This document shows positions 35,101-45,977 of a stretch of DNA of 64,000 nucleotides, one piece after another. How positions within the stretch are numbered: position 1 is the first letter of the stretch; each line of letters begins with the position of its first letter. The position numbers and the translations under genes are program-made. This DNA is from Desmodesmus armatus (lineage: Eukaryota; Chlorophyta; Chlorophyceae; Sphaeropleales; Scenedesmaceae). The DNA lies in the NCBI GenBank assembly GCA_007449985.2, contig VIIQ02000579.1, positions 1 through 64,000 on the forward strand. Direction: 5' to 3'. Below the pieces are notes generated by a model. That model was given only the letters and a program-made list of their open reading frames with translations. It had not been told where the DNA came from and searched no databases.

Positions 35101-35840
35101 AGTGTCACACTGATCTTGTAGACACAGTGTCCTGGCAGCGCGCAGCATCAGCTCTCCTGCTGCACAGGAGCCACCTGCCTTGCGCCTGAAATTCATTGCC
35201 TCTGCTGTTGTTGTGACGGTGGCTGCTGTTGCCACAGCTGGGCACTAGCTGCTGCTTCTGTTCAGTTGCGGACATCCCAATCATGGTGCTTGATCGCAAG
35301 GCACGGGCTGCGCAGAAGCTGCAGGCCATGTACACTTACATGGATGCGCCTGTACATGCGCCTGTTGTAAAAGTCCTCTCGCTGGTCCGACAGGTCTGCA
35401 TAGCCCTGCAGGCATCAACAGCAGCAGTGAACGACACCAACCATCAATCAGGTAACGCCCTTGCTCACCCTCACCCCACCTAGGCACGCCAGCACCGCCC
35501 CGCCATCTGTCACTGCTGCTTGCGTGCTGTGTGCTGCCAAACAGCTGGAGGCACTACCTGCTGCTGGCTGATGTTCAGGGGGGTTTTCTTACCTTCCTAG
35601 TCTGAGGACGACGCCAGAAGAGGTCCCTAATGCGTCCACAGAACACCACCATAGACAACCTGCGCTCACCGGACCAGGCACAGGTCAGCCACACCACCTG
35701 AGGGCCTGACTACTGCTGGTGTGGTGCTGTAGGTTGCAGCAGGTCTAGGGGTATCCAATCGATACTTACGCCCAGGTACATATTGCATTGATCCACCAGG
35801 GGGCCCGCAGCTCCTCGTGGCTGCAACTGTGCTCTCCCAT
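29105..35840 (-). CDS. LCB2: Serine palmitoyltransferase, catalytic subunit LCB2
   Basis: Condenses serine with palmitoyl-CoA to 3-ketosphinganine, the first step of sphingolipid synthesis, at the ER. Fourteen exons join in phase to 568 aa: 35840-35770, 35659-35593, 35405-35340, 34830-34751, 34000-33837, 33349-33176, 32855-32734, 32440-32355, 31928-31819, 31580-31423, 30885-30703, 30405-30292, 29769-29652, 29298-29105. A short N-terminal hydrophobic stretch ([18 protein letters not shown]) is followed by [64 protein letters not shown], the PLP-lysine motif [16 protein letters not shown] (K about residue 317) and PAHLYATSM. The C-terminal ~60 residues after RTAAD are not typical LCB2 sequence; GCAGC|GTGAGA at the stop could alternatively be a donor. 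No frame breaks anywhere. Confidence 0.93.
29540..33495 (-). repeat. Exon-edge copies in LCB2 introns
   Basis: A donor-edge copy of CTACCAGGACCGCACAGCAG|GTGAG lies at 29555-29600 (main exon ends 29652). An acceptor-edge copy of GGTGACGACGGCACGGACCG lies at 30945-30990, preceded by TGCGCAG (main 30885). An acceptor-edge copy of the [13 protein letters not shown] exon lies at 33440-33490 (main 33349). These are one or two copies each, fewer than in ClpR. Confidence 0.65.
31753..31784 (+). repeat. (CAC)n microsatellite
   Basis: About ten CAC/CCA units in the LCB2 intron before the donor of exon 31928-31819. On the minus strand it reads (GTG)n. Confidence 0.9.
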
Positions 35841-37908
35841 TGTTGCTTTGCACGGCTGACTCTGGCCAAGCCCTCGTCAAGCCAGCATCACAGCAGCACC
35901 AGCGTCGCAAATGAAACACCACAAATGATGCAACGTTAGCTCGAGGCTGAGGCTTATGGCTGGCACTGCCACGCAACTTCTTCGGCAGCAGTGGCGATGG
36001 GCCTTGAATTTTACTCCAAACAAGTCATTAGCGATCAAGAAAAGTGATGTGCGTGCTGGCTTCCGCAACGGGCACCACTGAAGGGACGTTTCGAGGGACG
36101 TTTCAAGGGTTACACGAATGTCGCTGCTTGTAGATTGTATCGGGTAGCAGGAGCACCTTGTATGATCGCAAATTGTCCTTCAAGCACATGAGCACTTAGC
36201 ACAACACTTTCACCATTGCGGCCAAACCTTGGATGACCATCCGGATCCGGTCAGCCTTGGATGACAGCCGCAACACCATTCTGACAGCATCACCTTTCAC
36301 GTCCACAGCAATGCAGTTGACAGCTCGTCACATATACTTGCTGCCTCGTGGTCCAGTGTACACTGCGGTAACGAATCCCCCAAACCTCCCCGATTTTCCC
36401 TGTGTGACTGGACCTGGCTGGGTGTGTTCCCAACGGGCCTGCTTTGTCCTTCATCCCAACCAGCCTTCAAGCACAGAACGGCAGAGAGCGTCCAGCTTTT
36501 CAGGCTGCCTAATCACACGTAGAAGGCAAGGCTTCAGATCATGTTCCACTACGGTACCAGGCCTGTGAATTGCCTGTGACAAAACACAGCCCTGTCGGCC
36601 GCCAACGGGTAACAAACCTGGCAGAGCACCACCCCAAAACAGTCACATATGGTCACCATGCCACTTGCCCCTGCAACAGGCGATGGCCAATGTACTGGTA
36701 TGCAGCCCATGAAGGCTCAGTGTTTGTTGTATTGTCAACCCACAGAGCCACAGCAAAAGCACAGCATTGCTGTGTGGCACACACAACCACATGGCAAGGT
36801 GAAGGTGTTGTGGATACTCACTGGCTGGCTGCCTGGCCGGCTGGCTGGCTGGCTGGCTGGTTGGATGCATACCAGTTACGCCAAAAGCCGCCAACATCAT
36901 GCAGTCGTGCAGGACCAAGCTCAAAGTTGCGCTGCGATGGCAGCCATTCATATCGCTGCAGCACCGCCAAGCATGCAGCGAAGAGCAACAGGCACACTGG
37001 TCACGGCCAAGCCCAGTACTGTACAAAATCATATCAATGACAGCTGGGGAGGGTGCTGCTGCTGCTGCTGCTGTGCACGACCAACACGCGCAATGCTCAG
37101 CACACCCCACACAGGAGCCGGTCACTTATACACTGCATGAAGAAACATGATAAGGGTACATAGGATCGCCATCGCAGCCGCAGACGATGCAGGCCCTTGC
37201 TGCACACATCACATGCCTGCTTTCCAGGTGGGCATGCAACACCAACCAACAACAAAGCCCACATTTTTGCAGGTGTGGTACCGGACGCTTCAAGCGGCAG
37301 GCTGGGGCAGCAGCCAGCTGGCAAATCGTGGCTGCGCTGAACGATGCAGTGCACTGCGGATGGGTGGTTGTGCACCAAATGCACAAGGCAACAGTGCGTG
37401 GGGACAGTGCTTCGAGTGCAAACAAAGGCCACCTCTACTGGAGGCACGTGGACGGTCTGCCGAACCACGAGCTGCTTGCAGAACCGTGCCAGAAGGTGCG
37501 CAGCGTGCTCAGATGCGCTGCCCACACCCACAGTGCACAGGACGTGTGGATGGCATTGCAACGATCGCAAAATGCAAACAAACCCCCAAAGAGCGACAAC
37601 ACCCTGGCAGTGCGCTATGCAGGTGCGTGGAAAGCCCAAAAAAGCTCCTCGAGCTACAACCAGCACATTCACAACACAAGCCCTAAAGGCTGCAGCCGCA
37701 GCGCAGCGTGGTGGACACTGGTGGCTGCCAGCACTCAATGTGGGCTAACAAACAAAGTCTACCCAGTCGCCTGTTACACAGCTGGGTGACACCTGGAAAA
37801 GATCCACAGGACCCCCCGGCAGCTGCTGGGGCCGGTGTGCGGCCGGGGCCTGCCATGGACGCGGCAGCCCCTGCCCCCCAGCCCCTACAACACACCTCAG
37901 CCTGGCCC
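35841..37908. other. Intergenic between LCB2 and the transporter
   Basis: Upstream of LCB2 (5' region) and downstream of the transporter. Contains a GGCT/CTGG tetranucleotide run at about 36818-36862 and a short GGGACGTTTC(G/A)A duplication near 36085. The only notable coding potential is the overlapping Cys-rich frames listed separately. Confidence 0.45.
37147..37789 (+). other. Overlapping Cys-rich open frames, unassigned
   Basis: All three plus-strand frames stay open for 135-200 codons here. One carries paired cysteines (GQCFECK, MRCPHPQCTG) reminiscent of a zinc ribbon, another LCTKCTRQQC. No frame is continuous with a known domain and no flanking exon was found. The simplest reading is stop-poor, GC-rich noncoding sequence or a decayed gene. 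Confidence 0.2.
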
Positions 37909-40900
37909 TTACGGCGCCAGGGGTGCAGCAGCAGCAGCAGTCGGTAGGTCCCCCCCATCCTCCGGCAACGGTTTCTCCCCCACCCACGCCGCCCACATCA
38001 CACTCCCCACCACAAAGTGCGCCGCAATCAGCCCAAACACCAGCGGCCAAGACGCCGTCCGCTGCAACACCCACCCCGTCAACGGCACACTCACAAGCCC
38101 CGCAAGCGTCGCCGCAGTGTTCCCCGCCCCGAAAACCATCCCCGCATGCCTGGGCGCGATGTCTAGGTGATTCACACTAACCGCCCCCAGGCTGAGAGCA
38201 CTAAGGCCCAGGCCTCCGGTGATAAGGGCGGATGCAGTAGCTGCCGAGCCGCCGACAAGGGGGGATACAGCTGCCATGAGGCAGGCGGCGGGGCCCAGCA
38301 TGCCTGCGAGCTGCAGGCCGACACGTACTGACCGCACTGACCAGCCCCTGGTGCTGATGAGGAATCTGCTAGGGCGCCTGCACCCAGGCCCACAAGACCC
38401 TGGGAGGGATGTGGGAGCACACAGCAGGACACACATACAGTACATGCCGTCAATTGTCTGCGTGCGCATTGAGCCTGTAATTTGTTGATGGTTCCATCCT
38501 TACCAATAACAAGAAAGATCCACAGTTGTTTGAACCCCAGACTCAAAAGTCAATGCGTGTTGACCAGCCCCTAGCCTACAACAGAAGATAATGGCATTTT
38601 TATGAGCCATTGTAATGTCATGGCCGGCGTGCACACCCTCTGCTGACACACACTGTGGCACATGCCTCCAAAGTAGGGCAGCAGTGTGTAGCCACCCAGG
38701 TCACAGCCCAGCTGTCCCCACCCAACTCCCCACCCCCCACCCCCAACCCCACCATAACACTTACATAGGTGCTATGATACGAAAGGACCCCAAAACTCCT
38801 AGCTGACACACACATGCCTCACCTTTACAAAGTAAGGCAGCAGTGTGTAGCCGCCCAGGTCACAGCTCAGCTGTCCCTCCTGATCCCAACTCTCCACCTC
38901 CACGACCCTCAACCCCACCATAAGCACACAAGCACCCTAGCTGGGACACAGAGGCCTCACCTGTACAAAGTAGGGCAGCAGTGTGTAGCCACCCAGCTCA
39001 GCTACCCCCACCCAACTCCCCACCCCCAACCCCACCATAATTTGCATAGGTGCTATGATACGAAAGGACCCTAAACCTCCTAGCTGGGACACAGAGGCCT
39101 CACCTTGCCTGCGACAGCACAATCACAGCTTCATGAACCCTTGCCTGGACATGGCGCGCGTGCACACCCTCTGCTGCAACACTCACACTGTGGCACATGC
39201 CTCACCTGTACAAAGTAGGGCAGCAGTGTGTAGCCGCCCAGGTCGCCCACTTGCACCTCATAAAACTCACTGAAGAACGTAGGCAGCCACGTCAGTAGCC
39301 CATACATCCCATACGACTGGCTGTACTGACACACACATATCGCCCACACCTCCCGTCGCCGCATCAATGCACGGAACCCCGTCGTACTGCTGCCGGCGGC
39401 TGCCGCACTGCTGCCACTGCTGCCGGCGGCAGCAGTCACCAGCGGCTGCTGCTCGGCAGCAGCGGCAGCACTGTCGGGTGTCTGCTTGCCGCTGCTGCTG
39501 CCGCCGTGTAACTGACTGTAGACATTCAGCGGGAGCCAGAACGGCAGCCAGACGAGTGCTGCACCGCCGAATAGGTAGAAGACTGCTGGCCAGCCGAGCT
39601 TTGTAATGAGCAGGGGGCTGAGTCCGAAGGCTAGGGCCGTGCCGGCATATGATGCCGCTGTGACGACACCCACTGCTGTGCTGCGCTTGGAGAGTGGGAC
39701 GTTGCGGGCTGCGTAGGATGTAGGGGGGAGCGTGTAAAAAACAGGGTGCGGCAGCAGCAGAGTGACAAATGCATCATGATTGTGGCTGAATTTTGTAATG
39801 ATGGAACACAAGCATGGCACCTATATTCCGACACTGCTTGGCTGTGCGTCCCTGTTCCTGACGGCCGTGTTGACACGGTTCAGGACGCACAGCTCAGCGT
39901 GTACGTGTAGTTCCGTGTCGATACAACGTTTCACACGTATCGGTGCGACACGTGCCGGAGACGTCACCAAACACGCCAAGGGCCGATACGTGTAGCTGCC
40001 GTGTTCCACACGTCTAGTCTGTACACGTGTAAGTTTCACCTTCTTACACGTGCCTGGAGGTCGCTTGGGTGCATGTGCCTACGCGTGTAACGTTACGTGT
40101 CGTTGGCATGTCCAAGCCGTATCCTGGGGAGGCTGCTGCTGTGAACCATATGGCATAATGAAGGCTTGCATTTACCAATCAATAGGTACCATACTCATCA
40201 TATCTTGTAAACGAGCCAGCCAGCAAGCCTGTAACAGCACCCTGCACTGCCCAGCCTGTAACCCCAGCCAGCCTGTAACACACCCTGCACTGCAGGGCTG
40301 CAGCACACCACCACATGTGCTACTAGCAGCAGCAACCACTCCCTTGCACATCCCGGCAGGGCACAAGGGGGCAAAGCTGCAGGTGTACATCTGTACTGCC
40401 CACGACACCTTTGCCCTGGAACAACCAGTGCACTGCCTAGTTGTCTGGGCCGTTCCTGCTGGCAAAGTACTGCACCTCCTTCTCAGGCACAGTGGCGACT
40501 ATGTCTGCTATCTCGCGGTGCTGTGTGCTGCGCCTCTGCAGGGTCAGCAGCTTGTGAGTTTCCAACATGAACTTGTTGTCCCGCACTGCATCCTGCAGCA
40601 CAGCCAGCATCTCCTGTGTCTCCTTGGCCGCCTTGGCCCAGCGGTTCTGGCCAAACTCGATCTTCCTGTTGTTCATCAGCGTCATCCGCATCTGCAGCAG
40701 CAGCACCAGCACAGTTGGATGCAGAACATCACACCTCCCAATAAAGTGGGTGCCAGGCTGCAGGAGTGAGCTGCGTTGTAACTGCTGTGCACCTACGTGA
40801 AGTGTAGGGTGGTGTTTGGTAGGAAGAGTTGGTTGTGCCACAAGGCCGGCTCTGCAAACATCAATGAGGCCTCGCCTGACAAATGTGAGCAGCAGCAGTG

Positions 40901-43900
40901 TGGTGTGCTGTAGAAGCCCTTAACCCTAAGCTGTAGCAGTGCTATAAGCTGGCACTGTCCCACAAGCAGTAGCAGTGCACTGTTCATGTTGACTTGGCAT
41001 CGCTACAGCAGACACATGGGGGCAGCAGACGCGCACTGAGTTCACTGAGACTCACCACCATGTCTGTGAAGGCGAGCTCGCCCTCGTACACCACCGTGCG
41101 TGCCTTGGCCTCTGGTGTGACAGTGAACGTGATGGGCTTGCCAGTAGTGGCCGCGCCGACCCCCGCGCCCAGCGCCGCCCTTCCTCCAGTTCCACCATCT
41201 TCAGCAGGTCACCAAACTCCTTGACCTCCATGTACTGCAGCGGCAAAATGCAACAGCATGTGATACACCACCGCAGCCACATGCTGCCTGGGGCCGACCT
41301 GCAAGCAACACCTGTCCTGCACACTGCGGTTGACGGACGGAAGTAGCAGTGGGCAAAGGGACCCTCCTTCATCCTGCAGTCATGCAGTGCCTGCTGGTAG
41401 CAAATGCGGGAAGGCACTGTGGCACATGGGCTGTTAATGTCATGCTGCAGCTGTACGTGGGCCCCTGCTCCATACCTGCAGCACACCCCCCCCCCATACT
41501 GTGTTGCACAACAGCTACAGACTGATGTGCGTACCTGCATGATGGTGTGCTTCAAATGATCTGTTGACCAGCCGGTCGTTCCTCAGGACCTCATAGTGAC
41601 CTGCAGCAGCAGTACAGTGCGAGATGTTAAATCCTGTGGCACGCTGCACAGTTTTGAGGTAGCTTGGCTGGGATTGCTGACAGAACAGGATGGCAATCAG
41701 TTCTGTAGGTTTGTTGTGCGTCCATAGGGTGCAACCCTTGCACGTCGGTGCCAGCTTGGCACAGGACCAGGCTGTGCTGTGTGATGTGAAGGCAGCGGCT
41801 GCAGACCATAGGCTTACCTGTGCGAGTGGCGTGCTTGGAAGGCTGTGTTGACCAGCTGTTGATGCCACAGGACCTCATGCTGGGGCCCTGCAACCATGCC
41901 CAGCAGCAACACAACCAAGGGGGTCGACCCCCTTCCATCATCTGCTGTTGCAAGGATACTGCTGCTGGCTCGGCCACAACATGACTACATCAAGCTGAAA
42001 TTCTCTGTGTACTGCTTATGCACCTGATCGCACTCTGCGGCCACAGGCACATACAGAACAGCAGCACTGCAGTACAGCAGTGCTGTTTGACAGGAACCAC
42101 CCTGTGCTGTGAGTCCGCACAGCTTGCTGAGAGTGCTCACCTCTTGAAAGTGAAGCATCTTACACCATTGACGGGCAAGGCAGCCATCAGCACAACCCGT
42201 TCAGGCAGTGTTGACAGGCATTGCTGTTTCAACAACCTTCTGGTCAAAGGCGCTCGTTCGGCTGCATCACGCCACAAACGCGGTCTGAAACGTAAGATCT
42301 TCATATAAGTTGTGTTCCGGAAGCTTGCACGGGCTACACGCGCACATACCGGCCACACTGACTTCCATCGAAAGGTTGTTAACCTGAAGATGAGCGATGG
42401 GGCCTGCACGATGCGGAAAACGGCTTCAGCTGTGACTTATGTGGATAGATATTCTTTCACTTGCGTTTGGCAGCCAGATGCGGGCTGAAGCAGTCAATGT
42501 TGGCATGACGACATAACGATAGCCTAGCTATAGCCATTCGGAGGCTGAAACAGGATCATATTGCCGAACACACATGTTCCATATGCCAGCACGACATTCT
42601 GATGGGCTAGATGCAGCCTGCACAGTACACCTATAGCACAACAGGGCGGAAACGTGTCAGGCAAACACGCTTCAGCACGCACGCTGGGCGTATCTTGCCC
42701 TTGCCGTGTAGAGACGTACCGGGGAACGTAAGCAACCGTGTCGCCAGGACACGTGTGGCACACGCAGCGTATACGTGTCGCTGAGGTGTCACGTGTGCTC
42801 CGGGTTCGTGTCGCGAGACGTGTGCAGGGCCGTGTCAGCACGCAACACGGCCGGTGACGTGTAAACATGCAAGTTAGACGTGTTGCCACTTTTAGGGACG
42901 TGTCTCTGCTCAGCTATTACAAACTGAAAGGCTGCCTGCCTGCCAGCTTCCTGGCTCGCTCACCTATTATAGAGTGAGTAGCAGGGAAGGCCACCCCCTG
43001 ATTCACCCCCAGCCCTGTTCGTCTCATGTCTGCCCACCTATCATACATGGCAGGGGGGACGCCCACACCCTCAACCACCCACACACCCCCACCCTCTACC
43101 CCCCGTCTGCCTGCTTCCTCGCTCGCTCACCTATCATAGAGTGAATAGCAGGGAAGGCCACTCCCTCACCCACCCCCAGCCCTGCCCGTCTGCTGGTCTG
43201 CCTACCTATCATAGATGGCAGCCGGGGGGAGGGGGGGGTCATTAGACCATCCTGCCCCACTCCCCACCTTGCCTGCCTGCCTGCTCTACGCACATGCTGG
43301 CCCACAACATGATTGGTGCACGTGAGGACTGTGCAGTGCCTGCAAACACTGTCAAAAAAGGACTGTGCACTGCCTGCCTGCTCTACGCACATGCTGGCTC
43401 ACCTATCATAGAGTGAATGGCAGGGAAGGCTACTCCCTCACCCACCCCCAGCAGCACTCGTGCAGCCAGCAGGGGGGCGGTACCAGCTGCTGCTGCCTGT
43501 GGTGTGATCACTGTGAAGAGTGACCACAGCGCAACACCTGCTGTCAGCACTGATTTACCACCGTATTTGTCGGCAAGGGACCCTGCAGCAGATGGGGGTG
43601 GCGGCAGCAGCAGCAGCAGCAGCAGCAGCAGCCAGGAGCAGCGGCAATACCAGCAGATTATGTAAGCCTCAGAAGTGGTAGCAGCAGTGGCCGCACTAAG
43701 TGCAGTGCCACTGATCAGTGATCAGGGCCGGCTGCTTCCAACATAGGTGGGCCCAACATAATATCACCTGGGTAGCACTGCTGGATTGCCTGCCTTGAGT
43801 TGTTCATGCAGTCTGCATCTATAGTCTGTAGGGGTCAAGCTGGCTGCCCGCCTGGCCCTCTTACATCAACCGGCCTGCCGCGCTCACCTCCCAAAACTTG

Positions 43901-44761
43901 CGTGGCGGCATAGCCAGCAAAGAATGCAGACAGAACGATGCCGGAGAACGTCTGCACAGAGCGATACGACAGGGCGCAGCAGGAACGCACAGCACAGCAG
44001 AGCACGAGGCCAAGAATCAGAGGAATGACCCTTATAACTAGCCATGATTCTAAAGTGGCTGGGGGTGTGGCCATGCTGCTGCCGTTGCTGCTGCTGCTGC
44101 ACACCCACTGCTGGCACCCTGCTGCCATCACACCTGCCACACTGTCACTCCCTTCCCCTCTACCCGCAACCCCCCGACTAACCTGCTGTAACTCCCCCCC
44201 CCCCCCCCCCCCCCAAAAAAAGAGCACCACAAGCATGCACAAGCTTTCAATTCAAATGGTGGAGCCTTCTATATCAGAGTTGAGGAAGGCATGCCACTAC
44301 CAGCAGCCCCATACCTTATCCCAGTGAAAAGTCTCTGCCATAGGCAGGATTGCTGTGGACATATTGGACCTGTCAGCATAGCAGATCACAATCCCCAGCG
44401 CTGCCACAACCACCTGGCAGATGCAACAGCAGGAAGGCAAGACGACAGACAGGCAGTGAGGTTTGAATGTAATGTCCTGCTGTGTAAAGCATGCTGGAAC
44501 CAAGCAGGTGACTCCACCATCTGCCAGCCAACTGTGCTGACCTGCCGCGACTGCATGCGTAGTGCTTACACCCTGCCATGCCAAGAAATACACATGCTGT
44601 GCTGACACATGTCTCACCAGCATCCACCACTGTGGGTTGTACCCCCCGCTGCTGCCGCTGCCTCCGCCTCTGTCGCCCTCCTGCTGCTGCAGCATGGACA
44701 CCCCTGCTGCTTTGGTGGGGCTGGCTGCAGGAGTGAGGTTGCTTCCAAGGCCTGCCTGCAT
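37909..44761 (-). CDS. Major-facilitator anion transporter, PHT4/sialin (SLC17) type
   Basis: Exons in phase: 44761-44618, 44413-44315, 43951-43888, 43582-43403, 39708-39206, 38399-37909 (TAA), about 493 aa once one missing base near 38365 is allowed. Landmarks: LGIVICYADRSNMSTAI (first membrane helix with the family's N/Y-ADR motif), FFAGYAATQVLGG, ARVLLGVGEGVAFPAIHSM (the G-x-x-x-G-EG signature), RSTAVG, LLTWLPTFFSEFYEV, GPAACLMAA, HAGMVFGAGNT. A Ser/Ala-rich cytosolic loop sits between the two six-helix halves. PHT4 proteins carry phosphate or related anions with Na+ or H+ across plastid or Golgi membranes; the substrate here is not readable. The indel in ..GCAGATTCCTCATC.. separates GLGAGALAD from LISTRGWSVRSV. 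The intron 43402-39709 houses another gene. Confidence 0.85.
38655..39110 (-). repeat. Donor-edge copies of transporter exon 5
   Basis: The donor edge of the exon ending at 39206 (sense GGCGGCTACACACTGCTGCC.. then GTGAGG) recurs at about 38660-38705, 38815-38865 and 38955-38995, with a stub near 39098. Period about 140-150 bp with AT-richer linkers containing CATAGGTGCTATGATACGA. Confidence 0.8.
39865..40110. repeat. ACGTGT-rich block, left
   Basis: About 245 bp dense in ACGTG/CACGT words (CGTGTACGTGTAG, GACACGTGCCGGAGACGTC, TACACGTGTAAG, CGTGTAACGTTACGTGTC). Nothing else in the window apart from 42655-42905 has this composition. Lies in the transporter intron just downstream of the nested gene. 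Confidence 0.75.
40437..42304 (-). CDS. Nested gene in transporter intron, probable mitochondrial or other organelle protein, function unknown
   Basis: Recognisable pieces in sense order: a basic N-terminal exon 42304-42141 (starts MKILRFRPRLWRDAAERAP, Arg-rich and Asp/Glu-poor at the very start, like an organelle presequence; donor AAGAG|GTGAGC); one or two related short exons near 41885-41822 and 41605-41534 (..HEVL..LVN..F.A.H); exon 41234-41056 (MEVKEFGDLLKMVELEEG, then ITFTVTPEAKARTVVYEG); and terminal exon 40691-40437 (NNRKIEFGQNRWAKAAKE, ..QHREIADIVATVPEKEVQYF, TAG). Splice sites are good, but a base seems missing in the GGG after ELEE, and the middle exons do not join cleanly. I do not recognise the family. 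The last exon is predicted helical, possibly coiled. Same strand as its host gene. Confidence 0.45.
42655..42905. repeat. ACGTGT-rich block, right
   Basis: About 250 bp with the same CACGTG/GACACGT word composition as 39865-40110. Reading this block on the minus strand gives CGGCCGTGTTG..GACACGG, close to CGGCCGTGTTGACACGG in the left block on the plus strand, suggesting an inverted, diverged pair. It lies upstream of the nested gene. Confidence 0.7.
42959..43215 (-). repeat. Donor-edge copies of transporter exon 4
   Basis: The edge GGTGAGGGAGTAGCCTTCCC..CACTCTATGATAG|GTGAGC (exon ends 43403) recurs at 43126-43190 and 42959-43010, with short stubs at 43035 and 43200 (ATCATA.ATGGCAG). The copies keep GTGAGC or GTAGG after the exon end. 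Confidence 0.8.
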
Positions 44762-45977
44762 GGCGCCAGACGAAGAAAGAAGGGTGTGCAGCAGCTGTGT
44801 GAAGATTACAAGCAGCAACTCACTTCACCTCGCACCAGCCTCAGTGCTGCATTTTGCAGGCCCGAGCAGGCAGAAACTTTGCTTCAGCCCTCAGTTGTCA
44901 CATGTGCTGACTTCGGCCTGCAGGAAAACTTGCCTGCATGGTGTTGCTGCCTGTGCTGCTTGGACTGCCGCTGGGGGTTGCATGCTGATGGATCAGCAGC
45001 CGCAGCCTGTGCTGGGGGTGTGGCCTGTTGGACATGGAACGTCCTGCAGCAGTTAAGTAAGGACGATTCGGATGGTTTAATCGTTTGTGGGCAGGTGGGG
45101 TGGGTGATGGAGTGGACGGTGGTACAGGCTGGTGTGCGCTGTTGATGCTGTTCGATGAGTTGCTGAGCGTAGAAGGTGCAAAATGTGTGACGTAGATATG
45201 CGTTTCATCTGCTGCTCAGCTGTCTGCTGTCTGCTGGAAGGGTGTAGGGGAGGGGGTGATCGTGCCCCTCACCAAGTGCTGCACTGCTGTTGGTGCAGAT
45301 GCGGTAATGCCTCCTGTCGCAGCTGTGGAGTAATGCGCTGACTACAGTTCTTTGGTGTGATACAAGCGGCTGTGCCAACAGACAGGAGCTGCAGTCGGAG
45401 CAGCAAAAGGAGGTTGGAGAGAGGAGCAGTAGCAGAAGCAGTAGTGAGTTCACGTTTGTGTCACTGTTGTGCTCGCCTCAAGAGAGGGAACGGCAGCCAA
45501 TTTCAGCACGCATTGGCAAACACAGTAGTACCATGGCGGTTTGAGTTCGCTTTTCCCCACCTGGCGGTTGCCGACTTGTGCATCCTGTCTGCCGGAAGCA
45601 AGCAACACGCTGTCCCAGGGCCTCGTTTCCACAGCTTCTGGACTACGAGGTTTACAAAACGTCAAACAGCGTACGGTCTGGAGTCCTACAGGCAGTATTA
45701 GAATCACACTGCTGCACCCCGAGGACGATCCAAACAAGATCCTGCCTCACCGAACCCCTTTCATCCTGCGATTAGCTAGTTTCATATACCATCAACAAAC
45801 AGGTGTGCTTCACGTGGTTTGCCGCTGCCGTCCTGCAGCGGTCCAAGGTTTGAGGTCAATACATCTGAGTCACCACTTTTGGGGTTGGGCTTCCGTGCCT
45901 CTCCCCCAGCGCCATTCTCTCCATTGCCACATGCATTTGTCATCTGCCCTGTCAAAGTTGCTACAACAGACGCCATC
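44762..45977. promoter_or_regulatory. Divergent intergenic region, transporter and sterol glucosyltransferase
   Basis: Separates the first recognised exons of two divergently transcribed genes and should include both promoters and 5' UTRs. The frame of the glucosyltransferase exon stays open upstream to about 45819 without an ATG, so an upstream 5' exon is possible. No box could be placed. Confidence 0.4.
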
